Shown: positions 7,249 through 17,100 of the stretch, piece by piece
How positions within the stretch are numbered: the first letter of the stretch is position 1
How the letters are laid out: the number at the start of each line of letters is the position of its first letter
Origin: a virus
Reading direction: 5' to 3' (one strand)
DNA length: 31,510 nucleotides
Virus record (IMG/VR): IMGVR_UViG_3300025674_000217
Span: 1 to 31,510 of that record
Translations under genes and position numbers: made by a program
The notes under the pieces: model-generated
Told to the model about the DNA's origin: nothing
What the model saw: only the letters and a program-made list of their open reading frames with translations
Database searches by the model: none

Positions 7249-7893
7249 ATGCCAACTACGCCTACAAAGCTAAATATTATGAACGCTGCTCTGCGTAAGG
7301 TGGGCAGTTATTTTCTAGATGCTGATGACACAACCAGCACTACATATCAGATTGTTAATCAGGCATACCTTGATGCAATCCTAGAGATTTTTTCTGAGAA
7401 TGTATTTAGCTACAATACGCGCAGAATTGAGTTATCAGCTGTTAATGCAAACCCGATAACTAATCGACCATATAAGAATTACTTCAATTTACCATCTATT
7501 GCGGAAGGGTCACCCGTATACTTTAATTTTTTAGTACACCTTGAACACCCAACACAGTTTTATAAAGTAACTGATTATGTAATTGAGGGTACTACACTTT
7601 ATTGTAATGAGGATAATCTCAACGTATATTACACATATGTACCTGATCTAGAAGAAGATGCTGAATCTATTCCAGCATACTTGAACAGATTAATTGTTTT
7701 ACACATCGCACAGGCAATTTCTATTGAGCTTTCTGGTTCTGAAAATCGCCACGAGATTTTACACGTACAATATGAGAAAGCATTACGCCGAGCTAAGGTT
7801 GTTGAGGCACGACAAGGACCCGCGCAGACTTTAATTAGTGACGGCACATCCCGAATATTAGGAAGTCATTACTCATATGGCACGATACAGTAA
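7249..7893 (+). CDS. Tail tubular protein A (T7 gp11-like)
   Basis: The 214-aa protein forms the adaptor ring below the portal. The N-terminus is typical of the family: MNAALRKVGSYFL at about 11-23, then NQAYLDAILEIFSENVFSY. T7 gp11 has about 196 aa, so the length fits. The gene begins immediately after the capsid terminator and overlaps the tail tube B gene by 17 bases, the normal A-then-B order. No Shine-Dalgarno sequence is visible. Confidence 0.9.
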   Translation: MPTTPTKLNIMNAALRKVGSYFLDADDTTSTTYQIVNQAYLDAILEIFSENVFSYNTRRIELSAVNANPITNRPYKNYFNLPSIAEGSPVYFNFLVHLEHPTQFYKVTDYVIEGTTLYCNEDNLNVYYTYVPDLEEDAESIPAYLNRLIVLHIAQAISIELSGSENRHEILHVQYEKALRRAKVVEARQGPAQTLISDGTSRILGSHYSYGTIQ

Positions 7894-10800
7894 TGTAACT
7901 ACAAATTTCTCTGGCGGTTTAATTACCGACAATTTAATTGGTCGTACGGATTTACCCCGTACGGCTAATTCGTGTCGTAAGATGGAGAACTTCCTTCCGA
8001 CACTGCAGGGACCAACATCGTTTAGGCAGGGCTTTGAGCAGCATGTAGTCAATGTCGGTGACACAGCTGACAAAATGATCCAAGTTATGCTGACGCTTGG
8101 AACGGTAAATAAGTACCGTGTTGTTTTTACATCACTTGAGGTAAATGTCTATGATTCGGAAGGTGTTTTAAAAACAGCAACACCTATAGCAACACCGTAC
8201 ACAGAAGATCAGCTAAAGGATTTACGATTTAGTGCAGAAACAGACATCCTGTACATAGCACACCCGAGTCACCGACCTCGGTATTTAGTTGCTGATATCA
8301 CGTATGATTTTGCAGATTTACAGTCTACCGAGACAGACTCGTCTAATTTACTACTAGAGGATTTAGCGGGGGAGCAGCTTCGTGCAGCGGTAGCTTTTGC
8401 AGGTGATGACAGTTGGTCGCTTAATGAGATACCGACATACATTGAGCCATTTCTAGAGGACGACGTTACAGGTGAGAAGCTGACATTGTTCCGAGATCAG
8501 GAAGTTGTTAAGCTTGTTAGTACAGCAAATGACTTTACAGGTATCGTAAACGACTACACAGGTGGTACACCAAATACGTTTTCTAAGGATTGGTACGTTG
8601 AGTTCCCAGTAGATGGTGGTATTGCGATAGGCAAGGTTGTTGATTCAGCCACAAACTACCCAGAAGTTGTAGCACCAACAGCAAATACGGTGTATGTAGA
8701 TGCGGTTGATTTTGTTACAGATGTTAAAGACACTGCAGCTAAGTTTTATTTGTTGGATAACAATGAAACAACCGATTCTCTTGACCAAACTAAGCTGGAG
8801 AATGACGATGTTCCAATAGGTGAAGTACACCTTCGTTCAGACACAGCTGTTTTTGGTGTACAGAACATCAATTCGTTTATCAGAGTACCGCAGTCAAGAC
8901 AGTCGGATGAGATACTTGTAGGCTTTACTAGATCAACAGACCGCTGGGTAAAGGTGTCAGAGTATCTGGGTACTGAGTCGCACCCAGTAGAGTTCATACG
9001 TGGAACCGATTGTGGTGATTATACTGAGTATGATTATGGATCAGTCTATCGTTCATACGGTAATGATTCGTTTTATGTTCTTGATGGAACAAACAACACA
9101 AACCAAACAGGTGATGTAGATGTAGGGGGTAATAGGACATTTAGTTGGACTGGTGGTTCTCTTGACGATCAAAGCAATCCAAATAGTCCACATACTTTTA
9201 CTTCAACAAGCGTAATTAGTAATTTATCTACAGCCAAATCAATGGATGTAGTTAAGTGCGACCCAACATTTCGTATTGAGACAGGTTATAATCTTATTAT
9301 ACCAACAGGTGCAGTTACAGCTACAGGTATAGCCAATGATGTAAATGTTATTGCTACAGGTAGTACATTTTTTGACCCAGACAATTCAATTGGTCGCCAT
9401 GTTAAATGTAAGTTTCCTAGCGGTGTGGCTTATTTGGAAATACTTGCATGGAGTAGCGGTTCTTCGGTAAGAGCTAGATTGAACACACCAATCCCAACAA
9501 CGGAGGATGGTGTGTATGAGAATAGCGGTGTAGCCGAAAAATTTGCAATGGGTGCGTGGTATACAGGTAACTATCCGCGAACAGTAGCAAAGTATGAACG
9601 ACGTCGTATCTACGGTGGTACGTATACGCACCCGAACTTCATATTCTTTAGTAAGCTGGGTGATGAGACTGATTTTTCTCCGACTGATGAAGACGGTACA
9701 GTCTTGGATACAAGTGGGTTTTCTTATCCGCTATCAAATGTCAATGCGTCCACTCGATGGATGTTAGCGTCGGAGCATTTAATTATAGGTACAACACAGG
9801 GAATCTTTAAACTGGCAGTTAACCAGTACGAAGTAGCCGTCAGTCCGAAGACTGTTCGCATTGAGCTGGTTGATGATGTAAACTGTAATGGTGAAGCATT
9901 TATGTTGGGTACTTCGGTGTTCTTCCCAGACGAGTCGCGCACTCGCCTAATGGAGTACAAGTATGACCAGAATATTCAGCGGTTCAATGCGAATGACTTG
10001 GCTAAGTTCTTATACCCTACATTCATTACTGATCAGATAAAACGGATTGCCGTACAGGAAGCACCACAAGCTCGCGTATGGGTACTGACAGATTCTGGGC
10101 TGCTATACTCATTGGTGTATCAACGTCAGGAGGATTACTATGCGTGGTCAAAGCACACAACAAATAAGTACAGCGGAGATCTTGCAAAAGTACACGACGT
10201 ATGTGTCGTTAAGGAGGGTTTTTCGTCGGGCTTGGATATGGTAGTGACACCAGTGACCAGAACGCTTGGTAATACCGTGCAGTATGATGTTCTGTCTGAT
10301 GAGTCACCAGAAACTAAGATTCATCTGGACTCAGCGCAGGTGTTCGATATTGCACCTACAGGCGCAAACTATTCGGCAGGGAAAATGTTGATTGATGTCG
10401 CTAGCATCCCTCAACTAGGTTCTTTACAGTCAGTCGCAGTAGTTGTTGATGGCGTGGATATGGGTGACTATACTGAAGACAATGGTTACCTGAGAGTTCC
10501 AATGCAGACAACAACTGCAGAGCTAAAGGTTGTTGTTGGTATTCGTTACACAGGTCGCCTACAGCCGATGTATCCGACATGGAACGGAGCAAATAAGCCT
10601 GCATTTGGTACTGATGAGATACGTGTTATTTCTTCACGTATGTATTTTGTAAACAGCTCGTGTTACAAGTACGGAATTGACGGCAAGTACGAATCGATTG
10701 AGTTGGATGGGTTTGTTTCGGCTGCAAGTAAGACAGCAGACGCGTCCAAGGTTCAGACAAGATACACAGGCTTTAATAAAGAGAAGCCTGTTGCTGGTTC

Positions 10801-10894
10801 GTATTTCGGAGTTGATAAGACACCAGAAATTATACAAGATACTGCAAATGAATTGACTGTAGTCGCTTTAATAACAAAAACAGACTTAAACTAA
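7877..10894 (+). CDS. Tail tubular protein B (T7 gp12-like nozzle)
   Basis: The 1005-aa protein forms the lower tail nozzle. It is longer than T7 gp12 (about 794 aa). The N-terminus carries the familiar GGL...GRTDLPR...ENFLPTLQGP pattern (about 13-50). The C-terminal part has ARVWVLTDSGLLYSLVYQR and a following repeat-like beta region typical of this family. The middle (about residues 150-550) is Thr/Asp/Gly-rich and may hold inserted beta domains, which would explain the extra length. It sits between tail tube A and the ejection proteins. The next ATG follows after one base. Confidence 0.9.
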   Translation: MARYSNVTTNFSGGLITDNLIGRTDLPRTANSCRKMENFLPTLQGPTSFRQGFEQHVVNVGDTADKMIQVMLTLGTVNKYRVVFTSLEVNVYDSEGVLKTATPIATPYTEDQLKDLRFSAETDILYIAHPSHRPRYLVADITYDFADLQSTETDSSNLLLEDLAGEQLRAAVAFAGDDSWSLNEIPTYIEPFLEDDVTGEKLTLFRDQEVVKLVSTANDFTGIVNDYTGGTPNTFSKDWYVEFPVDGGIAIGKVVDSATNYPEVVAPTANTVYVDAVDFVTDVKDTAAKFYLLDNNETTDSLDQTKLENDDVPIGEVHLRSDTAVFGVQNINSFIRVPQSRQSDEILVGFTRSTDRWVKVSEYLGTESHPVEFIRGTDCGDYTEYDYGSVYRSYGNDSFYVLDGTNNTNQTGDVDVGGNRTFSWTGGSLDDQSNPNSPHTFTSTSVISNLSTAKSMDVVKCDPTFRIETGYNLIIPTGAVTATGIANDVNVIATGSTFFDPDNSIGRHVKCKFPSGVAYLEILAWSSGSSVRARLNTPIPTTEDGVYENSGVAEKFAMGAWYTGNYPRTVAKYERRRIYGGTYTHPNFIFFSKLGDETDFSPTDEDGTVLDTSGFSYPLSNVNASTRWMLASEHLIIGTTQGIFKLAVNQYEVAVSPKTVRIELVDDVNCNGEAFMLGTSVFFPDESRTRLMEYKYDQNIQRFNANDLAKFLYPTFITDQIKRIAVQEAPQARVWVLTDSGLLYSLVYQRQEDYYAWSKHTTNKYSGDLAKVHDVCVVKEGFSSGLDMVVTPVTRTLGNTVQYDVLSDESPETKIHLDSAQVFDIAPTGANYSAGKMLIDVASIPQLGSLQSVAVVVDGVDMGDYTEDNGYLRVPMQTTTAELKVVVGIRYTGRLQPMYPTWNGANKPAFGTDEIRVISSRMYFVNSSCYKYGIDGKYESIELDGFVSAASKTADASKVQTRYTGFNKEKPVAGSYFGVDKTPEIIQDTANELTVVALITKTDLN

Positions 10895-10895
10895 G

Positions 10896-11489
10896 ATGGC
10901 AGAGGTAGCAGTAGTAGCTTCATTACTTTCTGGGGCAACCCAGTATATTGGTGCTCAACGTCAAGCTAAGGCGATGGAGTATAATGCTGAGGCTGTGCAG
11001 AATCAGGCAGAGTACAATGCTCAGATTGAACGCAACAATGCGTTGGCGCAGTCCCAGCAGGCGGACTTCGATAAGTCGGTTGTTATTGCAAATAAAAACA
11101 GAGCCATTCAGGAAGCAGAGACTGAGCGACAAATATTACAGAAGAAGGCAAAGACTGAGCTTGCTGCAGTGGATGTTAAGTTTGGATATGGTGGTACATT
11201 CAACTCATACATGGATTCCTTGGAAGATGATGCGTTTGAGCAAGAGCTTGCGTTATCTGCAGGTCTAGCGGACACAACGATGTCTGCATATATGCAGGCT
11301 AACGAGCAAACACGGATGTCTAAGCTGTACCACCAACGCGGTGAGACAGCTGCAAGGAATACGTTGTTCTCTGGTCAGAACCAAGCAAACAACCTTAGAA
11401 ACCAAGCAGGTAACACACGGACTGCAGGATTTGCAAGTATGATGGGTTCCTTCGCTCAGGCTGGAGCATACGCAGGACAGATTGATTAA
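10896..11489 (+). CDS. Internal virion / ejection protein (T7 gp14-like)
   Basis: The 197-aa product matches T7 gp14 in length (196 aa), position and composition. It has a short hydrophobic N-terminus (VAVVASLLSGATQYIGA, about 4-20), a long Gln/Ala/Glu-rich coiled coil (about 25-90) and a Gly/Ala-rich tail (NTRTAGFASMMGSFAQAGAY). Such proteins leave the head first and help form the conduit across the cell envelope. Sequence identity to T7 is not claimed; the call rests on order and composition. Confidence 0.75.
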   Translation: MAEVAVVASLLSGATQYIGAQRQAKAMEYNAEAVQNQAEYNAQIERNNALAQSQQADFDKSVVIANKNRAIQEAETERQILQKKAKTELAAVDVKFGYGGTFNSYMDSLEDDAFEQELALSAGLADTTMSAYMQANEQTRMSKLYHQRGETAARNTLFSGQNQANNLRNQAGNTRTAGFASMMGSFAQAGAYAGQID

Positions 11490-11490
11490 T

Positions 11491-14118
11491 ATGGCTATTA
11501 GAGTAAAAACAGGTATTGTTGAGCAACAGAAGGCAGATGCTTCGGTATTCGGCTATAACCAAGTATACCAGTCATCTGCGTCGGCAGTTGCCAATGCCTT
11601 GGATAGAACTGCTCAGGCTGCAGGAAACATAGCTAATGTTTTTGAGAAGAAGCAGGCTGTTGCGAATAAGCTTGTTGCAGATCAAGCTAACGTAGCATAC
11701 ACCACTGGTCTTACTGCTGCTCAATCACAGCTTAAGGATGCCTATGCTTCTGGTAATTCGGAGCGTATTCAAGAAGCCAGACAAAACTACAATACTTATG
11801 ACCCAAATGCACAGGGTTTCTCCTTTGCTGCGTACCAAGCTGAGGGGTCTAATGTTTCTGATGAAACCTTCTATACAAAGAATGGGTATCTGAACAATGC
11901 TCAACTACTTTGGGGTAGGGCTGAGAATGCTACTAGAAATTACGAGCCACAGTATCAGATAACAAATACAATAAAGTCTCTGCAAAATAACGCGAGTAAG
12001 TCAGTACACAAAGCCTCTCAGCAGTATCTTGGTCAACCAATGCCTCAGATGGTATATGAAGCTACTTTGGCTAATATTATGGCTTATGGTAACAGCGAGG
12101 CGTTTGGTGCATTATCTTCAAAAGATGCGAGAAACACTGGATTGGCACAGGCAAGTAATCTAACTCGTCAACATCTTGAGAATAATTTAAGAAACGCTAG
12201 AAGTGAAAACGAAGTTAAATGGCTTTTAGCTAGTGTTGTTGATAGGTATGACGACCAGTTAAAGTTTGTTACAGATGCTGATCGTGAAAAGATATTTCAT
12301 GCTGCTGAAAGGCGACGTGGTCAGTTAACTGCAGATGGTAACAAGCTGTTAAAAGCACAGAATACAGCTTCGTTTAAAAACGCAGAATCGACAATGATAA
12401 ACTTTGTAAATAATGATGCAAAGGATCTTGTATCGTTACAAAATGCAGCAGCCCAGACAAATGATGTGTTGATGACTGTTGATCGTGAGCATCTCGCGCC
12501 TGAACAACAAGCACAGTATGATTCATTGTCTGCTCTTTCACGGATGTTTATACCAACATCAGTTGTTGTAAGAAATCCTGATGGATCAGAAGAACCAATT
12601 GTAACATCGCTCATAAATCAAGCTGTCTATACAGCAATACGTAATGCAAGAGGAGGTCAAAATCTAGAGTTTACAATACCAGAGGAGTTTCTTTCGGTGC
12701 TTACGAAGGATCATGCTACTCAATTATTAACATTAGGTAATGATATAGCAGATACTGTATTTGAAAATCTTCAGCAAGGAAACACATCTGTACTAACAAT
12801 GTTTACAGATAAACCAGAAGAGATTGCTACCTTGTTAAATTCTTTGGGATACGAGGATATGCCGATTGTAACGGAATCGCAGGAAACTCTTTCGATGTAC
12901 AATCTAGGAGAACCTAATTCTGTACAAGCGTACTTAGTAGATCTGTCTCAAAAAAATACACCTGAAGCTATGGACGCATTGGCAGATACTTTGTACAGAA
13001 GTCCAGTAAGCACTAGCGATGACTTATTAAGGGCGCACCAGATAGAGTTGGTTGCTTCTGGTGCTGATTCAGAGCAAGTAGCTTTTGTGTATTCAAGGAT
13101 GGGTGTAGCAGCAGAAAGATATGAGCCAGAGCAGCATACGCTTATTTCACACATTATTGCTGATGTTGACCCAGAAGCTATAACTGGTAGCTTCGCATTT
13201 ACAGCTGATGCTACAAACAGTGAGCTATTGAATCAGTACAACTTGGCTATTCAGAGTAACGATACAAAGAGAGCAGAAGCTATGATGACTTTGTATCAGG
13301 GAGCACTTGTTAGTGTTGTTGATAGAGTGAGCGCAACATTGGGTGACGTACCACTAAATCTGTCAGATACGAAGCATCTTAACATGATTAAGCATCAGTT
13401 CTTTGAGCAGGAGAATGAGTTGATGCTGCCAAGTATTGGCTTACGGAGAAAATCTGTAGATGGCATCGATGTTTATATGCCACCAGCTGTTCTGGATCAA
13501 ATTAATTTAGAGCATCGAAAACCGTATACTGCGCTTGTTGAAAGTATGCCGTGGTACGCAAATGCTGTGCGTAATGCTACAGAATCAGAGACGTATCAGA
13601 AAATAGGCTCGTTTGTTTCAAGAATACTAAAGGGAACCTATACGATGCTTCCTCAGCACTTTACAGAGCGTTGGTTGGATGTGCTTGTGGATGAAGTTGT
13701 TGATTCAGGTTTTTTGCAGTACGATCCAACAATTGTTGTAAAGTCTAAAAACTTTGACCCTGAGTTACAGGATCTGGTGGAAGACTACAAATTAGACACG
13801 GCGTTAGCACCAGAGGATTTGAGGGAGGTACTTAAAACGACAGTCTCAAGTGGTCGTGGTTCAAAAGTACCCTTGTTCAGTTTTGGTAGAAAAGCTCGTG
13901 GTCAGGGAATTGCTTTGATGTACTATAACAGACGTATTGGTGATTACAGCCCAGTAATAGGCACAGACTTTAATATGATATCTGTGTCTGTTCCAGAAGC
14001 AGTTGACAGACTGAAAGAAGAGGGGTTGTATCCTCGGATGGATCGTTACTTCAGAGGAGTAGACGATAAAAATGAAGTTCCACAACTTCCCTATACTTCT
14101 GAATACTTTGGTAATTAA
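11491..14118 (+). CDS. Internal virion / ejection protein (T7 gp15-like)
   Basis: This large helical protein (about 875 aa from the ATG) lies between the gp14-like and gp16-like genes, as T7 gp15 (747 aa) does. The N-terminal 130 residues are rich in Ala, Gln and Asn. The rest is alternating short helices with no enzyme motif I recognise. ATG at 11491 (context TTAATATGGC, one base after the previous stop) is preferred over the in-frame TTG at 11482, because the same TAATATG context is used by other genes here. It probably forms part of the ejected periplasmic tunnel. Confidence 0.75.
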   Translation: MAIRVKTGIVEQQKADASVFGYNQVYQSSASAVANALDRTAQAAGNIANVFEKKQAVANKLVADQANVAYTTGLTAAQSQLKDAYASGNSERIQEARQNYNTYDPNAQGFSFAAYQAEGSNVSDETFYTKNGYLNNAQLLWGRAENATRNYEPQYQITNTIKSLQNNASKSVHKASQQYLGQPMPQMVYEATLANIMAYGNSEAFGALSSKDARNTGLAQASNLTRQHLENNLRNARSENEVKWLLASVVDRYDDQLKFVTDADREKIFHAAERRRGQLTADGNKLLKAQNTASFKNAESTMINFVNNDAKDLVSLQNAAAQTNDVLMTVDREHLAPEQQAQYDSLSALSRMFIPTSVVVRNPDGSEEPIVTSLINQAVYTAIRNARGGQNLEFTIPEEFLSVLTKDHATQLLTLGNDIADTVFENLQQGNTSVLTMFTDKPEEIATLLNSLGYEDMPIVTESQETLSMYNLGEPNSVQAYLVDLSQKNTPEAMDALADTLYRSPVSTSDDLLRAHQIELVASGADSEQVAFVYSRMGVAAERYEPEQHTLISHIIADVDPEAITGSFAFTADATNSELLNQYNLAIQSNDTKRAEAMMTLYQGALVSVVDRVSATLGDVPLNLSDTKHLNMIKHQFFEQENELMLPSIGLRRKSVDGIDVYMPPAVLDQINLEHRKPYTALVESMPWYANAVRNATESETYQKIGSFVSRILKGTYTMLPQHFTERWLDVLVDEVVDSGFLQYDPTIVVKSKNFDPELQDLVEDYKLDTALAPEDLREVLKTTVSSGRGSKVPLFSFGRKARGQGIALMYYNRRIGDYSPVIGTDFNMISVSVPEAVDRLKEEGLYPRMDRYFRGVDDKNEVPQLPYTSEYFGN

Positions 14119-14121
14119 AGC

Positions 14122-17100
14122 ATGTACGCATACAAACCAAAAAGCTTACGAGTCCCAACAGATCTAAGTAGCGAAATAAGACTTACCAATAGGGGCGAGT
14201 CATTTAAATCATCATTAGAGTATGGTTTGGACACTGCTGTTGGTTGGGTGACAAACACAGCAAAAAACTGGTATGCTGGGGAACAGGATAAAAAGAATGG
14301 TTTGAAGCCTGTAACACAAGAAGATTACGAGGCGTACCAGAAGAACGGTTTACCCATTGAACCAATCGGTAAAGACGAGTATCCGACACAGCTGCACTTA
14401 CGAGCTAAAGAGATTTTTAACAACACACTGCTTCAGCAGAAAATAAACGAGGAGTATCCAGTCACCAATATGGTTGGTATGGTTGCACCGCAGATATTAG
14501 ATCCTGCAAATTTTATCCCATTTGGTTCTGTACTCCGAAGCGGAAGAACACTTTCCAGCGTTGATAAGTTAAATGCTGCAATAATGCAGGGTAATAAATG
14601 GGTTGCTGCAAAGCAGTCTTATAAGAATTATGCAGCAGAGGCATTTGTATCAAACGCTGCTGTATCACCACTGTACTATAAAGATATGCAGTATCGTGGT
14701 GAAAATCCAACTGGTGCTGATGTTCTTTTGGATATTGGACTTGGTACTGGTATAGCCACAGGCTTTTTTGGTTCTATTGCTTCGTATAGAAACTATCAGC
14801 GGGCGGGTAAGAACTTAAACAATGTCCAGACATTTCAGGACATATATAAGTTCATGGAGACTGGCGACTTTGAGCAGGCAACAAATGTCATGTATCAGAG
14901 TAGTCCTGATTTTCGTAAACGGGTAAAATCAGTATCTGAACTTAGTAATGTTGTAGTTAAGTCACTTGAGGATGGTAAGTTGGATTTCTCTACACTTGAT
15001 GATGGTCAGGTGCAGGCTCTTTTGGGTGCGCTGCGTCATCAGTTTGAACGGGGGTTGCATACATCTCTATCAAAAACAATGTCTGAAGAGATTGTTGGTG
15101 ATTTAAGTACAAATGATGATATAGTTATTAACGATTACGCGTACAATCAGCGGAATCGATATGCAACAATCGCTGAAGCAATTGAAGATGGGGATATAAG
15201 TAGGCTAAACGATCGTGATAAAGCGATTGCAGAAACAGTTGTTCGTCGTACGGCTGGTGTGAGTGACTCAATTGAAGAAGGCGATGGGTTCCTACCAACA
15301 GAGTCTACAAAAGGTAAGCTGAATTTTAACTTTGATAATCTAGGCTCTATGGCAGAAGCGCATAAGCGAGCTGGGAATATTGTACGATTGATAAGAGATG
15401 AAGGTGTCTCAAATCTAGAGGATCTTGTTAATAAGGGTGTGATAAGCGAAAAGCAGAGAGAGAAAGCTTTGCGAGAGTTTAATAAAGTATATGAAAAAGC
15501 ATATGCAAGAGAGCTGTCAGTAGCCAACACAGTAATTAATAATATATTTGGTCGTGAGTTTACTTTTGTCAGAATGGCTGAAGAAACTCAAGGTGCTAAA
15601 CGTGCTAAAAGTGGTGTTCTTATGGGCAAAGCTTTTAGAAACGAAGATAAGATTACACTAAACAGAGCTGAAGTTATTTTGGGGATGGGTAAGTCACCGT
15701 TTTCGGTGATGATTCACGAAGCAGTACATATCCTACAAGCTAAAATGCCAGAGGTGTATGCTGAGCTTAACGCAGCTATTAGAAAGCACCCAGACTTTGT
15801 AGAGCAGATTCGGAAGTATAAGGGTCATTACGAAACAGATGCAGTAGAAGGTGAGATACCATCCGTTACTTTGGAGTGGGCTATAACTCAAGAAGCTTTT
15901 TGGAAGCAGTTGCAGAAAACAAACCAGACGCTGTTTGAGCGTTTTGCCGAGGCTCTTGTTGATATAATTAAAAGAACAAAAGAGTTGTTTTCTAAATCAA
16001 AGCTAAACACAGAGTTTTTGGATGATGTTGATAAGTTATTGGTAGACATGACTCCAGAGACGTTTGCTACTCAGTTAGCTGTTATAATAAACAAAGGTCG
16101 TAAACATAATCTGCCCTATAATGAACTACTGGAAGCAAATAAGAGTGTTTCCGATAATGTTGCGAATCTTTTGTATACAGAACCAGTTGATGTTAAGCAA
16201 AAAACACCAGCAGATCGCTTAGTTGATGATTACAAGCCAGAGAAAACAGTGGCTGCGCAAAATGCTAAGTTGCGCGAACACCGCAGACAAACCTTTAATA
16301 GGTTGGCTGCTACAACAATGCCAAATGTCCGTGGGGAAAACGTACAGCGGTTTGTTGAGACACTGACCAATTATATAGACGAGCTAGCTGAGGGTGTTGA
16401 TCCAGATGCACAGGAGTTCATTAGCTTTAACGAATACAGAGGACGTATCCGTGAGTTCACAAGTGAAATTGTTGATGAGGATCTAACACGCGAAGATATT
16501 CTGTCAGCTACAGAGTACAACGAGTTGTACGAGAATCTTCGGATGTATGCAATGAATGTTGTCAACGACAAGTCTTTGCTACGTAATAATGATCTCTATC
16601 GTAAAGTTATTCGCGGCACGGTGGATTTGGAGCAAACATCTGTTCAGTACCGTTCAGCTAAGAATCGTATCGTAAAGGAGTATTACGAGGATAAAGCACA
16701 AACCATTGTTAGCAACGCAATGAAGCGCGCAGCTATTAATGAGCGGTTGCGCAACTTTAAGACAGATGCTCAGAAGCTCGCATATTTACGTACACTTCTT
16801 GACGGTCAGGAGCGTAAGGGTATGCCACGGATCGCAGGTTTGGAGAATGAGATGACTGCTAACTCTCAGAATGCAGCAGTACCTATTCTTGATGTTATTT
16901 ATAAACACGGGCTGGATGAGTTGTTTATGCCAGACAACAGCTTTGGTATCTTTAAGCATGATCGAAGAGACAAGCGTTTTAGTATGTTTGGTAAAAAACG
17001 GAAAGAGCGGTCATATGCCTTCCATCGACAGCTGCATCAAGCGTTGTTAGCTCGTAAGCTTCCAAAAGAGTGGGAAGCGGAACCAGCACTTAAGGAGTTA

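Noticed and set aside
15147-15530. 127-codon minus-strand open frame
   Set aside because: Shadow of the giant ejection gene, Ser/Leu-rich as typical of antisense frames.
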